From the NCBI RefSeq assembly GCF_002420705.1, contig NZ_DIIM01000005.1, positions 320,912 to 384,911 on the forward strand: a DNA stretch of 64,000 nt, written 5' to 3'. Positions 17,508 through 26,702 of this stretch are shown here, piece by piece. The notes below the pieces were generated by a model. It had not been told where the DNA came from. It saw only the letters and a program-made list of their open reading frames with translations, and ran no database searches. Source of the stretch: Sphingobacterium sp. UBA5670 (GTDB lineage: Bacteria > Bacteroidota > Bacteroidia > Sphingobacteriales > Sphingobacteriaceae). The position numbers were made by a program, and so were the translations under genes. The first letter of the stretch is position 1. The number at the start of each line of letters is the position of its first letter.

Positions 17508-18470
17508 TTACATTTTTAATCCGATTTCTCTTAAGCGTTCATCCAGATACTGACCAGCAGTATAGTCTTCGTAGACTTTTGGATGTTCTGCGTCGATACA
17601 AGAGTCTAGGGAAGCTAAGCTCATGGAAGATTTTGGGTGCAAAAAGAATGGAATAGAAAAACGAGAAGTGCCCATTTTTTCACGTGGAGGATTTACAACG
17701 CGGTGTGTCGTTGATTTCAGCTTATTATTGGTCAAACGTTGCAACATATCGCCTACATTAATAACGATATCTTCACCTTTAGCTTTAATAGGAAACCATT
17801 CACCATCTTTTGTCAATACTTCAAGTCCATCTGCGCTAGCACCGATCAATAAGGTAATGAGGTTGATATCTTCGTGGGCGCCTGCACGTACAGCGTCAGG
17901 AGCTAAGGCATCGGGATCACTGATTGGGAAGTAATGGATCGCACGCAGAATAGAATTACCATTGATAACAAATTTTTCAAAGTAATTTTCTTCCAGATCA
18001 AGGTAGGTCGCAATTGCCTTCAACAGGTCGCGGCCCGTATCCTCTAACTTTTTATAAACTTCAGCTGTAACACCGTTAAAGCGGGGAATTTCAGTTACTT
18101 CAGGGTTATCTGGAAAATCAACTTTGGAATATTCTTCACCAACGATCGTTTGACCACGTTGCCAAAATTCTTTTAAGTCTGGGGTCTTCGAATCTTTGGC
18201 TTTTTCTCTTCCCTTTGCTGTATAGCCACGTTGACCTGCAAGTTCCGGAAATTCATATTTTTCCTTTGTCTCGGTCGGCAAACCAAAAAATTCAGGAACT
18301 ACTTGATATAATTCCTCAATCAGTTCTTTTATTAAACCATGATTAGCAATCGTTACAAAGCCTGTTTCGTTAAAAGCCTTGCCAATATCTTGAATAAATT
18401 GATTTCGTTGTTCTTGGGTTCCTTGTGTATAATGTAGCAAGTCCAAGCGAGGTATGTTTACTAAAGCCAT
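17508..18470 (-). CDS. Isopenicillin-N-synthase-like 2-oxoglutarate/Fe(II) dioxygenase
   Basis: A 320-residue cytoplasmic non-haem iron oxygenase. An N-terminal DIOX_N region (IPRLDLLHYTQG, ETGFVTIANHGL) precedes the catalytic core, where the iron ligands are visible as HED in AGAHEDINLITLL and a distal His in STTHRVV; RFSIPFF supplies the Arg/Ser that binds the co-substrate. Members oxidise diverse small molecules; true isopenicillin N synthases are only distantly related, and no cluster is present. The ATG at 18470 is preferred over an upstream start at 18602 because a promoter -7 box (18494-18501) lies between them. It is divergent from the marR operon. Confidence 0.88.
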   Translation of the reverse strand: MALVNIPRLDLLHYTQGTQEQRNQFIQDIGKAFNETGFVTIANHGLIKELIEELYQVVPEFFGLPTETKEKYEFPELAGQRGYTAKGREKAKDSKTPDLKEFWQRGQTIVGEEYSKVDFPDNPEVTEIPRFNGVTAEVYKKLEDTGRDLLKAIATYLDLEENYFEKFVINGNSILRAIHYFPISDPDALAPDAVRAGAHEDINLITLLIGASADGLEVLTKDGEWFPIKAKGEDIVINVGDMLQRLTNNKLKSTTHRVVNPPREKMGTSRFSIPFFLHPKSSMSLASLDSCIDAEHPKVYEDYTAGQYLDERLREIGLKM

Positions 18471-18493
18471 ACGATGTTGATGTTTGTTCGGGA

Positions 18494-18501
18494 CAAAGTT
18501 A
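18494..18501 (-). promoter_or_regulatory. Promoter -7 box of the dioxygenase gene
   Basis: Minus-strand TAACTTTG, preceded at 20 bp by TTTA rather than a perfect TTTG. It lies 23 bp upstream of the dioxygenase ATG. Confidence 0.5.
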
Positions 18502-18678
18502 ACGGAATTAATTTTGATTATTAAACAGAACTTGTTAATAAAAGTTTTGTGTTTTGTTTTATTGTGCTGTATTTCAGTGTTTAAAAGTTTTCCACATTTC
18601 ACATTACTGGTGGGTGGACCGGAAAGATAGAGGCAGATCCATACTGACGAATAAATGACAAAATTTATATTTTCGAGC

Positions 18679-18709
18679 TTGTTATTCTAATTACGAACTA
18701 GTATATTTG
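18679..18709 (+). promoter_or_regulatory. Promoter of the marR-fad operon
   Basis: TTG at 18679-18681, 20-bp spacer, TATATTTG at 18702-18709. Spacing and boxes match the Bacteroidota consensus. Confidence 0.7.
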
Positions 18710-18728
18710 TTATGCAAGCATAATAAAT
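18705..18728. promoter_or_regulatory. Putative MarR operator
   Basis: Imperfect 24-bp palindrome with arms ATTTGTTATGC and GCATAATAAAT around a central AA, with a perfect 14-bp core. It overlaps the -7 box and start point of the marR promoter, where a repressor would block transcription. This is the size and symmetry usual for MarR dimers; binding is inferred. Confidence 0.6.
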
Positions 18729-18745
18729 AGCTTGTGAGTACGCTT

Positions 18746-19186
18746 ATGAACCAAAATCAGACAATCGACTATTTTTTAAAAACAGGCTGGCAGACAATTG
18801 CCAATAAATATAATCAAATTGCTTCACAGTACGGTTTTACCCAGGCTGCAGGTTATATTTTGATTAATATTCATAAAGAAGGTACGCCTGTTTCTCAGAT
18901 TGCAAATTTGACGGGAGTTAAAACAACTAGTTTGTCTCGGGTGTTGAATAATTTGGAATCATTGGGATTTATTTACCGCGAAACTAGTGAAACGGATAAA
19001 AGATCTGTAAAAGTGTACCTGACTGAATTAGGTCGGGAGAAAAGAAGAATTGCCAAAGATGTGGTCCGTAATTTCAATCAATATCTAGCGGATAATTTTT
19101 CAGAAAATGAACGTGATCAATTGATTGCTTCTTTAGCAAAGCTCAATGAGCTAGCAACGAGCTACAAGGAAGAGGTAATCGTCTAG
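18746..19186 (+). CDS. MarR-family transcriptional regulator of the beta-oxidation operon
   Basis: A 146-residue winged-helix regulator. The recognition-helix region reads PVSQIANLTGVKTTSLSRVLNNLESLGFIYRE, followed by the wing SETDKRSVKVYLTELG, the standard MarR pattern. A GTG four codons upstream (18734) is an alternative start. It is the first gene of an operon with fadB, fadA and an acyl-CoA dehydrogenase; a palindrome over its own promoter suggests autoregulation. By analogy with other MarR/fad regulators, an acyl-CoA or fatty acid could release it, but the ligand is not evident from sequence. Confidence 0.9.
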   Translation: MNQNQTIDYFLKTGWQTIANKYNQIASQYGFTQAAGYILINIHKEGTPVSQIANLTGVKTTSLSRVLNNLESLGFIYRETSETDKRSVKVYLTELGREKRRIAKDVVRNFNQYLADNFSENERDQLIASLAKLNELATSYKEEVIV

Positions 19187-19226
19187 AAGTTAAACCAAAT
19201 GTACAGAAGTGCATACTAAATATGTT

Positions 19227-21656
19227 ATGATGAACAGAAATATTAGAAAAGTGGCAGTTCTCGGTTCGGGTGTTATGGGCTCGCGAATTGCTTGTCATTT
19301 TGCTAACATTGGTGTTGAAGTTTTACTGTTGGATATTGTTCCGCGTGAACTGCTCCCGGCGGAACAAGCCAAAGGTCTCACGCTGGAGAGTAAGGTCGTT
19401 CGGGACCGAATTGTCAACAGCTCCCTAGAAACGGCTTTAAAAACAAACCCTTCACCAATTTATAGCAAGTCATTTGTCAGACTTATCAAAACAGGAAATT
19501 TTGATGATAATCTAAAAGATATCGCTCAGGTGGATTGGATTATCGAGGTTGTTGTAGAGCGGCTTGATGTTAAAAAATCTGTTTTCGAGCGTGTTGAGCA
19601 ATTCCGCAAACCCGGAACATTGATTACTTCCAATACTTCGGGTATTCCTATTCATTTAATGACAGAGGGCAGAAGTGATGATTTTAAAGATCATTTTTGT
19701 GGTACGCACTTCTTCAATCCACCGCGCTATCTCCCTTTATTGGAAGTCATTCCAACTCCGCATACCAAGCCTGAAGTCGTTGATTTTATTCTTTACTTCG
19801 GCGATAAAATGTTAGGCAAATCCGTTGTATTGTGTAAAGATACACCGGCGTTTATTGGAAATCGTATCGGTGTTTATTCGATGTTGGCGGTTACTCATTT
19901 GGTGGAACCTCTTGGGTTGACAGTGGAAGAGGTCGACAAATATACTGGCCCTGCAATGGGACATCCCAAATCTGCAACATTTCGTACGGCCGATGTGGTA
20001 GGACTTGATACCCTGGTGAATGTTGCTAATGGGCTAGCGCAGAATGCGCCTGAAGATGAAGCTAAAGGCGTTTTCCAGCTTCCTGCATTCATCAGTAAGA
20101 TGGTAAAGAATAATTGGTTGGGTGAGAAAACCAAAAAAGGTTTTTATGAGAAAGTAAAAGCTGCCGATGGTAATTCGGAGATTTTGTCTTTAAATCTAAA
20201 AACACTGGAATTTGGTTCACAGCAAAAAGTGAAATCCGCTACTTTGGAAGCCACCAAGCCTGTAGAGGATATCCGCAAGCGGATGAAGGTATACGAACAA
20301 GGAAGCGATAAAGCGGCGGAACTCTTCCGTGCCATGCATTATCCATTGTTTGAATATGTTTCCCGTCGTGTTCCCGAAATTACGGATGACTTCTTCCGGA
20401 TCGATGATGCCATGCGTGCCGGATTTGGTTGGGAATTGGGACCATTTGAAGTATGGGATGCGCTAGGTGTTCGCGAGACTTTAGCAAAAATTAAGGCGGA
20501 GGAAAAGCGACTGCCAGGTCAAGATGGGGAGGTTGCTTCCTGGGTACACGAAATGTTGGAAGCGGGATGTGAATCATTCTATAAAATTGAAAATGGTGTG
20601 CGTCACTATTATGATATTGCGACCAAATCGTATAAAGCTATTCCCGGCACGGAAGATCTGATCGTATTGGATCACATTCGGGAAAGTAAAACAATCTGGA
20701 AAAATACGGGTGTTTCTATTATTGATCTTGGCGATGGTATCATTAATTGTGAATTTCATACCAAGATGAATACCATTGGTGGCGATGTTATCCAGGGATT
20801 GAATAAAGCAATTGACCTTGCTGAAAAGGAATATCGCGGTTTAGTGGTGTCCAATGATGGGAAAAACTTTTCTGCTGGAGCCAATATCGGAATGATTTTC
20901 ATGATGGCGGTCGAACAGGATTTTGATGAATTGAATATGGCCGTCCGTGCATTTCAAAATACATCCATGCGCTTACGTTACTCTTCAATTCCCGTAGTCG
21001 TTGCGCCTTTTCAAATGACGCTCGGTGGAGGCTGTGAATTCTCCATGCATGCCGATTTTGTTCAGGCTCATGCAGAAACCTATATGGGTTTGGTTGAATT
21101 GGGCGTCGGTGTTATTCCTGGTGGCGGTGGAACTAAAGAATTTACCCTTCGGGCTTCAGAGGAGTTTAAAGAGGATCAGATTGTTCAAAATACCCTGAAA
21201 GATAAATTTCTGACAATTGGGCAGGCAAAAGTTTCAACTTCTGCTTATGAAGCCTATGAACTTGGCTATTTGCAGAAAGATAAGTTTGGCATTACAATGA
21301 ACCGCGCCCGCCTGCTGGCAGATGCGAAAGCGAAGGCATTGGAATTGGCCGATGAGGGATATGTACAGCCAGCTCCACGCAACGATATCAAGGTTTTAGG
21401 AAATCAGGGATTGGGAATTGTGTATGTGGGAGCTTCGTCGATGCGAGAGGGTAACTATATATCGGATTATGATCGCAAGATCTCAGAAAAATTAGGTTGG
21501 GTGATGTGTGGTGGAAACTTATCCTCTCCAACAGAAGTATCTGAACAATATCTATTGGATCTCGAACGTAAAACATTCCTTGAACTCTGTGCAGAACGCA
21601 AAACGCTCGAAAGGATTCAATTTATGTTGACAAAGGGTAAACCTTTGCGAAACTAG
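19227..21656 (+). CDS. 3-hydroxyacyl-CoA dehydrogenase / enoyl-CoA hydratase bifunctional protein
   Basis: An 809-residue bifunctional beta-oxidation enzyme. The NAD-binding 3-hydroxyacyl-CoA dehydrogenase domain is first (VAVLGSGVMGSRIACHFA at about 7-24, with GTHFFNPPRYLPLLEVI near 155), then a second dehydrogenase C-domain (about 365-460). The enoyl-CoA hydratase domain is last (GKNFSAGANIGMIFMMA near 545-561, LGGGCEFSMHADF near 595). This order is the reverse of E. coli FadB and matches FadN-type proteins. It hydrates enoyl-CoA and oxidises the 3-hydroxyacyl-CoA. The ATG at 19227 was taken over a GTG six codons upstream. It is followed 24 bp later by the thiolase gene. Confidence 0.93.
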   Translation: MMNRNIRKVAVLGSGVMGSRIACHFANIGVEVLLLDIVPRELLPAEQAKGLTLESKVVRDRIVNSSLETALKTNPSPIYSKSFVRLIKTGNFDDNLKDIAQVDWIIEVVVERLDVKKSVFERVEQFRKPGTLITSNTSGIPIHLMTEGRSDDFKDHFCGTHFFNPPRYLPLLEVIPTPHTKPEVVDFILYFGDKMLGKSVVLCKDTPAFIGNRIGVYSMLAVTHLVEPLGLTVEEVDKYTGPAMGHPKSATFRTADVVGLDTLVNVANGLAQNAPEDEAKGVFQLPAFISKMVKNNWLGEKTKKGFYEKVKAADGNSEILSLNLKTLEFGSQQKVKSATLEATKPVEDIRKRMKVYEQGSDKAAELFRAMHYPLFEYVSRRVPEITDDFFRIDDAMRAGFGWELGPFEVWDALGVRETLAKIKAEEKRLPGQDGEVASWVHEMLEAGCESFYKIENGVRHYYDIATKSYKAIPGTEDLIVLDHIRESKTIWKNTGVSIIDLGDGIINCEFHTKMNTIGGDVIQGLNKAIDLAEKEYRGLVVSNDGKNFSAGANIGMIFMMAVEQDFDELNMAVRAFQNTSMRLRYSSIPVVVAPFQMTLGGGCEFSMHADFVQAHAETYMGLVELGVGVIPGGGGTKEFTLRASEEFKEDQIVQNTLKDKFLTIGQAKVSTSAYEAYELGYLQKDKFGITMNRARLLADAKAKALELADEGYVQPAPRNDIKVLGNQGLGIVYVGASSMREGNYISDYDRKISEKLGWVMCGGNLSSPTEVSEQYLLDLERKTFLELCAERKTLERIQFMLTKGKPLRN

Positions 21657-21680
21657 AACTCACTACTAAAATTAAAAATA

Positions 21681-22856
21681 ATGGAAGCATACATAGTAGC
21701 AGGATTTCGTACAGCAGTGGGCAAAGCACCGCGAGGAGGATTTCGCTTTATGCGGGCGGATGATTTAGCGTCGGATGTTATCAAACATCTTGTATCCACT
21801 GTGCCGAATTTAAATAAAGAAGATATAGATGATGTCATCGTTGGAAATGCCATGCCAGAAGCTGAACAAGGGCTCAATATGGCACGTTTCATTTCCTTGA
21901 TGGGACTAGATACGGATAAAGTGCCCGGAGTAACCGTTAATCGATACTGCGCATCAGGTTTGGAGACTATTGCAACAGCGGTCGCAAAGATCAAGACTGG
22001 GATGGCAGATGTTATCATTGCCGGTGGTGTAGAGGTGATGTCCGGAATGCCTTTTGGAGGTTGGAAGATTGTGCCTAATCCTGTTGTGGCAAAAGAGCAT
22101 CCCGACTGGTATTGGGGTATGGGATTGACTGCTGAAGCTGTAGCCAAAGATTACAATGTTTCACGCGAAGATCAGGATGCTTTTGCCCTTAAGTCGAATC
22201 AAAAGGCAGTTGCAGCCATTCAAAATGGTCATTTGAAAGATGGTATTGTGCCGATCACTGTAAAAGAGATTTATCTGAAAGACGGTAAGATTGCAACGCG
22301 TGAATATGTTGTTGACACAGATGAAGGTCCTCGGGCCGATACTTCCCTGGAGGCTTTAGGGAAATTGAAGCCAGTTTTTGCAGCAAATGGTTCGGTCACG
22401 GCGGGGAACTCTTCCCAGACATCCGATGGTGCTGCCTTTGTATTGGTGATGTCCGAAGCTAAAGTGAAGGAGCTTGGTGTAAAGCCTATAGCAAAACTTG
22501 TGAGCTTTGCAGTAGCAGGGGTGCCACCTCGTATTATGGGAATCGGTCCTATCTATGCAATCCCCAAGGCTTTGGAAAGAGCAGGACTTAAAAAAGAAGA
22601 TATTGATCTTTTTGAATTAAATGAGGCGTTTGCTTCCCAGTCCCTTGCGGTTATTCGGGAGCTTGGATTAGACGAAGAGAAGGTAAATGTCAATGGTGGT
22701 GCTATCGCATTAGGGCATCCGCTCGGTTGTACCGGTGCTAAATTGACTGTTCAGATCCTACATGAGCTGAAACGCAGAGGGAAAAAATACGGCATGGTCA
22801 CCATGTGTGTGGGAACGGGTCAGGGGGCAGCTGGTATTTTTGAGTTATTGGACTAA
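21681..22856 (+). CDS. fadA: Acetyl-CoA C-acyltransferase (3-ketoacyl-CoA thiolase)
   Basis: A 391-residue thiolase that cleaves 3-ketoacyl-CoA to acetyl-CoA and a shortened acyl-CoA. The catalytic residues are visible: Cys90 in NRYCASGLE, His346 in ALGHPLGCTGA and Cys376 in MCVGTGQGAAG. Length matches FadA-type degradative thiolases. It sits between the bifunctional dehydrogenase/hydratase and the acyl-CoA dehydrogenase, completing the beta-oxidation spiral in one operon. A biosynthetic (acetoacetyl-CoA) thiolase is possible by fold but unlikely from context. Confidence 0.94.
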   Translation: MEAYIVAGFRTAVGKAPRGGFRFMRADDLASDVIKHLVSTVPNLNKEDIDDVIVGNAMPEAEQGLNMARFISLMGLDTDKVPGVTVNRYCASGLETIATAVAKIKTGMADVIIAGGVEVMSGMPFGGWKIVPNPVVAKEHPDWYWGMGLTAEAVAKDYNVSREDQDAFALKSNQKAVAAIQNGHLKDGIVPITVKEIYLKDGKIATREYVVDTDEGPRADTSLEALGKLKPVFAANGSVTAGNSSQTSDGAAFVLVMSEAKVKELGVKPIAKLVSFAVAGVPPRIMGIGPIYAIPKALERAGLKKEDIDLFELNEAFASQSLAVIRELGLDEEKVNVNGGAIALGHPLGCTGAKLTVQILHELKRRGKKYGMVTMCVGTGQGAAGIFELLD

Positions 22857-22934
22857 ATGCAGCATTTAAGAATAACGATATCATTAAAATATGGGGTGTC
22901 GATCTCATAGCGAATAGAAGTATTTAAAAATATT

Positions 22935-22970
22935 GGAGATCAGAAACTGAACAACAATACGTTGATCTCC
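22935..22970 (+). other. Intercistronic stem-loop between fadA and acyl-CoA dehydrogenase gene
   Basis: Eight-base arms GGAGATCA and TGATCTCC around a 20-nt loop, with no T tract. It could mark an mRNA processing or stability site within the operon; this is inference. Confidence 0.35.
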
Positions 22971-22988
22971 CTTCAATCTTAAAAAACA

Positions 22989-24770
22989 ATGAGCGAAAAT
23001 AAAGCAATTAAAGGCGGAGAGTTCGTTATTAGAGAGACTCCCTATACTGCAGTTTTTATTCCAGAGGAATTCGATGAAGAAGCGAAAATGATTCGTCAGA
23101 CTTGTTTGGATTTTCTGGATACAGAAGTGCTGAATAAGCTTGACCGTATTGATGCGCAAGAAGAAGGGCTTATGCCCAGCTTGATGGATAAAGCTGGTGA
23201 ACTGGGGATGCTGGGTGTTTCTATCCCTGAAGAGTATGGTGGTTTTGGTAAAAATTTTAATACCTCTATGCTTGTTGCCGATGCCGTAGGAGGCGGTTTT
23301 TCCTTTGCAGTCGCACTGTCGGCCCACACGGGAATAGGTACCCTGCCTATTCTATATTATGGCAATGATGCCCAAAAGGCAAAGTATATTCCGAAGCTTG
23401 CTACTGGCGAATGGAAGGCATCGTATTGTTTGACTGAGCCCAATGCTGGATCGGATGCAAACTCAGGCCGTACCTCGGCAAAATTAAATGCAGAAGGAAC
23501 ACATTATTTGATCAATGGACAAAAGATGTGGATTACGAATGGTGGATTTGCAGATATCTTTATCGTATTTGCAAAAATCGATGATGATAAAAATTTGACC
23601 GCATTTATCGTTGAGAAAGATTTTGGTGGAATTACTATGAACCCCGAAGAACATAAATTGGGCATCAAGGGATCATCTACACGCCAAATTTTCTTCAATG
23701 ATTGTCCAGTTCCTGTAGAAAATATGCTTTCTGATCGTGAAAATGGATTTAAGATCGCTGTAAATATTCTCAATATAGGTCGTATTAAACTTGGGGCTGC
23801 TACAATTGGTTCAGCACGTATGGTGATCAATCATGCCGTGCAGTACGCCAATGAACGTATACAGTTTAATCTACCGATTTCTAAATTCGGTGCTATCCGA
23901 TATAAGCTGGCCGAGATGGCAACACGTTTGTTTGCTGTTGAGTCTGCTTCCTATCGCGCGGGTCAAAATATCGACGATGCCTATGATGCGTTGATTGCCG
24001 GTGGGATGGATGAGGCAAAAGCAAAACTAAAATCCGTTGAGCAGTTTGCAATAGAGTGTGCTATTATTAAGGTTTGGTGCTCGGAGATGTTGGATTATGT
24101 GGTTGACGAAGGGGTACAGATTTATGGGGGAATGGGATACTCGGCAGATGCGCCGATGGAACGTGCTTACCGTGATTCGCGGATCAACCGAATTTTTGAG
24201 GGAACCAATGAAGTCAATAGGTTACTTGTCGTGGACATGTTATTAAAACGGGCCATGAAGGGTGAATTGGATCTGATGGGACCTGCACAGGCTGTAGCCG
24301 GAGAGCTTTTGGCTATCCCGGATTTCGGTGATGAAGATGATGCACCTTTTGCTGCAGAAAAGAAAATCGTTGCAAATCTGAAAAAAGCAGGATTATTGAT
24401 CGCAGGAGCAGCTGTTCAAAAATTGATGATGTCTCTTTCCAAAGAAGAGGAAATCCTCATGAATATTGCGGATATTATCGGCTATGTATATATCACTGAA
24501 TCGGTGTTGTTGCGTGCAGAGAAATTGGTACATACAGACGCTGAGAAAGCTGAATATGCAACAGATATGGCGAAAATATACCTGTATGGAGCAATTGATA
24601 AAATCAATGCTGCTGGTAAAGAAGCACTTTATTCGTTTGGTGAAGGTGATGAACTGAATATGATGTTGGTTGGCTTACGCAGATTTACAAAAGCACAGCC
24701 ATTTAACGTGAAAGATGCACGTCAGCGAATCGCAAAAAGATTGATAGAAGAGAATAAATATTGTTTTTGA
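22989..24770 (+). CDS. Acyl-CoA dehydrogenase
   Basis: A 593-residue FAD enzyme making the first oxidation of beta-oxidation. It has an N-terminal helical domain (residues ~20-140), a beta middle domain (SYCLTEPNAGSDANS, KMWITNGGFADIFIVFAK) and a C-terminal helical domain with YGGMGYSADAPMERAYRDSR and the catalytic-base segment IFEGTNEVNR. A further ~170-residue C-terminal helical extension resembles the long, VLCAD-like class, suggesting action on long-chain substrates. The 132-bp gap to fadA holds only a stem-loop, so it is probably in the marR operon; a terminator follows. Confidence 0.93.
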   Translation: MSENKAIKGGEFVIRETPYTAVFIPEEFDEEAKMIRQTCLDFLDTEVLNKLDRIDAQEEGLMPSLMDKAGELGMLGVSIPEEYGGFGKNFNTSMLVADAVGGGFSFAVALSAHTGIGTLPILYYGNDAQKAKYIPKLATGEWKASYCLTEPNAGSDANSGRTSAKLNAEGTHYLINGQKMWITNGGFADIFIVFAKIDDDKNLTAFIVEKDFGGITMNPEEHKLGIKGSSTRQIFFNDCPVPVENMLSDRENGFKIAVNILNIGRIKLGAATIGSARMVINHAVQYANERIQFNLPISKFGAIRYKLAEMATRLFAVESASYRAGQNIDDAYDALIAGGMDEAKAKLKSVEQFAIECAIIKVWCSEMLDYVVDEGVQIYGGMGYSADAPMERAYRDSRINRIFEGTNEVNRLLVVDMLLKRAMKGELDLMGPAQAVAGELLAIPDFGDEDDAPFAAEKKIVANLKKAGLLIAGAAVQKLMMSLSKEEEILMNIADIIGYVYITESVLLRAEKLVHTDAEKAEYATDMAKIYLYGAIDKINAAGKEALYSFGEGDELNMMLVGLRRFTKAQPFNVKDARQRIAKRLIEENKYCF

Positions 24771-24797
24771 TTGATAATAGATTATTGGTTTTGGTTG

Positions 24798-24827
24798 ATG
24801 GCCGGAGAGAGATCTTCGGCCATTTTT
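24798..24827 (+). terminator. Terminator of the marR-fad operon
   Basis: An 11-bp stem (ATGGCCGGAGA / TCTTCGGCCAT, one G-U) with a GAGA tetraloop, followed by a T tract. Confidence 0.85.
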
Positions 24828-24892
24828 GTGTTACAATCCTTAAAAGTCAGGGTAATTATGTTAAATTTAACCTTTTAAACCCTAACCATTAT

Positions 24893-26149
24893 ATGACATC
24901 TTCAAGATCGTTTGCATTTACAGAAGACTGGGTAGTCGTCATTTTGGGGATTGCTACCATCTTTCTCGCGCTTTCAGGAATCGTTGCGCCAGTACCTCAA
25001 TTTTCGTGGGGCAGTGCTGCTGAACTCCGCTCTACAATTTTAGACCCGACAAACTTAATAAAGCTTTTTGAGCAGTTTATTTTTGTGTTTGTTACCGCAA
25101 TAGTGGGCGCTTTCCTTTTGAGGAAACCTGTAAAATATTTACTGGTTGTCTTTCCTGTCGTATTTATCCTGACCGTAGTTGCTTTGATCCTAGCCGGAAA
25201 CGCAACGGTTAAAGAATATAATCTAGAAGCTGTAATTTTTAGTTTGATCATTGGCCTGGTTATCAGCAACTGCTTTAAACTGCCTGATTGGTTCAAGGAA
25301 ACGTTAAGTACAGAACTGTATGTCAAAATCGGTCTAATTCTGCTAGGGACTACGGTAATCTTCGGAGATATTCTCAAAGCAGGATTGCTTGGGCTTGTGC
25401 AGGCATTGGCAGTCGTGCTGTCTGTTTGGTATTTTGCATTCTGGATCTGTAAAAAATTAAAGATTGATAAAGAGATGTCCCTGATGTTGTCGAGTGCGGT
25501 TTCTATTTGTGGCGTCTCCGCTGCAATAGCAACATCGGGAGCGATCAAAGGTGATAGCAAAAAACTATCCTACGTAATTTCTTTGGTCTTGATTACCGCA
25601 ATTCCAATGATGATTTTTATGCCCTATATGGCAGAGTGGATGGGCTTGTCGCAAGAAGTTACTGGCGCCTGGCTTGGAGGAAGTATTGATACGACCGGAG
25701 CAGTTGTTGCATCAGGCTCCTTGGTCGGCGAAAGGGCTTTAGAGATCAGTACCATTGTGAAGTTTTCACAAAACGTACTACTCGGGCTGGCTGCTTTTGC
25801 CATTAGTATTTATTGGACCTATAGCAAATCTGTTGATGATGAAACCAAGCGCGATAAACCGACATTGAAAATTATCTGGGAACGTTTCCCGAAATTTGTG
25901 CTGGGTTTTGTATTGGCCTCCTTGTTATTTTCTTTTGTTGTCGCTCCGGAAAAGATTGATGCTGTCAAAGGGAGCCTGAAAAATTTACAAGGGCTTTGGT
26001 TTACACTAGCGTTTACATCAATCGGTCTTGAAACGAACTTTAAAGATCTCTTTGTGCAAGATAACAAGAAGCCACTATATGCTTTCCTGATTGCACAGAC
26101 CTTTAATGTCATCATTACCTTATTGATCGCATTGGTGCTATTTCGCTAA
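24893..26149 (+). CDS. YeiH/UPF0324-family putative sulfate exporter
   Basis: A 418-residue inner-membrane protein with about ten hydrophobic segments; the pattern SVWYFAFWICKKLKIDKEMSLMLSSAVSICGVSAAIATSGAI and the glycine-rich GAWLGGSIDTTGAVVASGSLVG segment are typical of the YeiH/UPF0324 (putative sulfate exporter) family. Substrate in most organisms is unproven. The start at MTSSRSFAF avoids an in-frame extension that would overlap the end of the acyl-CoA dehydrogenase gene and the terminator. A 12-bp palindrome GTTAAATTTAAC at 24860-24871 lies just upstream. It is followed by a hairpin terminator. Confidence 0.88.
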   Translation: MTSSRSFAFTEDWVVVILGIATIFLALSGIVAPVPQFSWGSAAELRSTILDPTNLIKLFEQFIFVFVTAIVGAFLLRKPVKYLLVVFPVVFILTVVALILAGNATVKEYNLEAVIFSLIIGLVISNCFKLPDWFKETLSTELYVKIGLILLGTTVIFGDILKAGLLGLVQALAVVLSVWYFAFWICKKLKIDKEMSLMLSSAVSICGVSAAIATSGAIKGDSKKLSYVISLVLITAIPMMIFMPYMAEWMGLSQEVTGAWLGGSIDTTGAVVASGSLVGERALEISTIVKFSQNVLLGLAAFAISIYWTYSKSVDDETKRDKPTLKIIWERFPKFVLGFVLASLLFSFVVAPEKIDAVKGSLKNLQGLWFTLAFTSIGLETNFKDLFVQDNKKPLYAFLIAQTFNVIITLLIALVLFR

Positions 26150-26162
26150 CGCAATCGTGTCT

Positions 26163-26221
26163 TAACGGTTTCTTCGATAAGCCTTTATGGGCAGCCTGAT
26201 CGAAGGAGCCGTTACCTTTTT
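26163..26221 (+). terminator. Hairpin terminator after the YeiH-type gene
   Basis: A 16-bp stem with two G-U pairs (arms TAACGGTTTCTTCGAT and ATCGAAGGAGCCGTTA), a 20-nt inner loop that can fold further, then CCTTTTTA. Confidence 0.6.
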
Positions 26222-26640
26222 ATGCGAGACAGTATACCTGTCTGTCCTCCTTGTTTTAATAGGCATTTCACTTGCTTTAAGCGAGCAAAAACAACCGATT
26301 ATTTCTGCCACATAGCGGTCTCCTGTCGCTGCTGTTCCGATTTCAAAAACACTAAGTTGTATCTTATGGCTTCTAATGCTTCCATTATCCTTGAGTTTGT
26401 TTTTCATTAGATGACCTGATGATCCGACTTTTCTAATCCTCGATGCAGATTATCGATTCCTATAAAGAGGGGGGATATACTTTTAATTTTCGATGGAGTG
26501 CTGGGTCGTAACGATGGGGAATGTAACATTTTTTCATTTCGGAGGAAACACTTATTTTTTTAATGTAAATTCCTTTAAATGAGTGTTTAGGGTGCTAATT
26601 AAAAAAAATATCATAAAATCTATCAAATTAGTAGTCTTTT
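26222..26640. other. Non-coding stretch between YeiH-type gene and receptor leader
   Basis: No gene is supported here. Short overlapping ORFs on both strands lack recognisable domains. A stem-loop with 11-base arms (AACACTTATTT / AAATGAGTGTT, one G-U) occupies 26547-26587. The right part is strongly AT-rich and leads into the receptor leader. Confidence 0.5.
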
Positions 26641-26652
26641 GAAAAATATTTA

Positions 26653-26660
26653 TATATTTG
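26653..26660 (+). promoter_or_regulatory. Candidate -7 box for the receptor leader transcript
   Basis: TATATTTG fits TAnnTTTG and would start transcription near 26667, before both small leader ORFs. No TTG lies at the normal distance, so this is tentative. Confidence 0.35.
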
Positions 26661-26702
26661 TATCGTTATCTGATTTAAAGGCCAATAGGTCTGGAGGTAA
26701 AG

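Noticed and set aside
24997..25560. 187-codon minus-strand ORF within the YeiH-type gene
   Set aside because: Complement of a well-defined membrane protein; no start signal or domain.
26162..26407. 81-codon minus-strand ORF and an overlapping plus-strand ORF after the YeiH-type gene
   Set aside because: They overlap each other and a terminator hairpin and lack any family signature; considered a gene remnant but not supportable.
26638..26660. TTTG at 26638-26641 as the -33 element for TATATTTG
   Set aside because: The spacing is only 11 bp, well short of the usual 17-23 bp.
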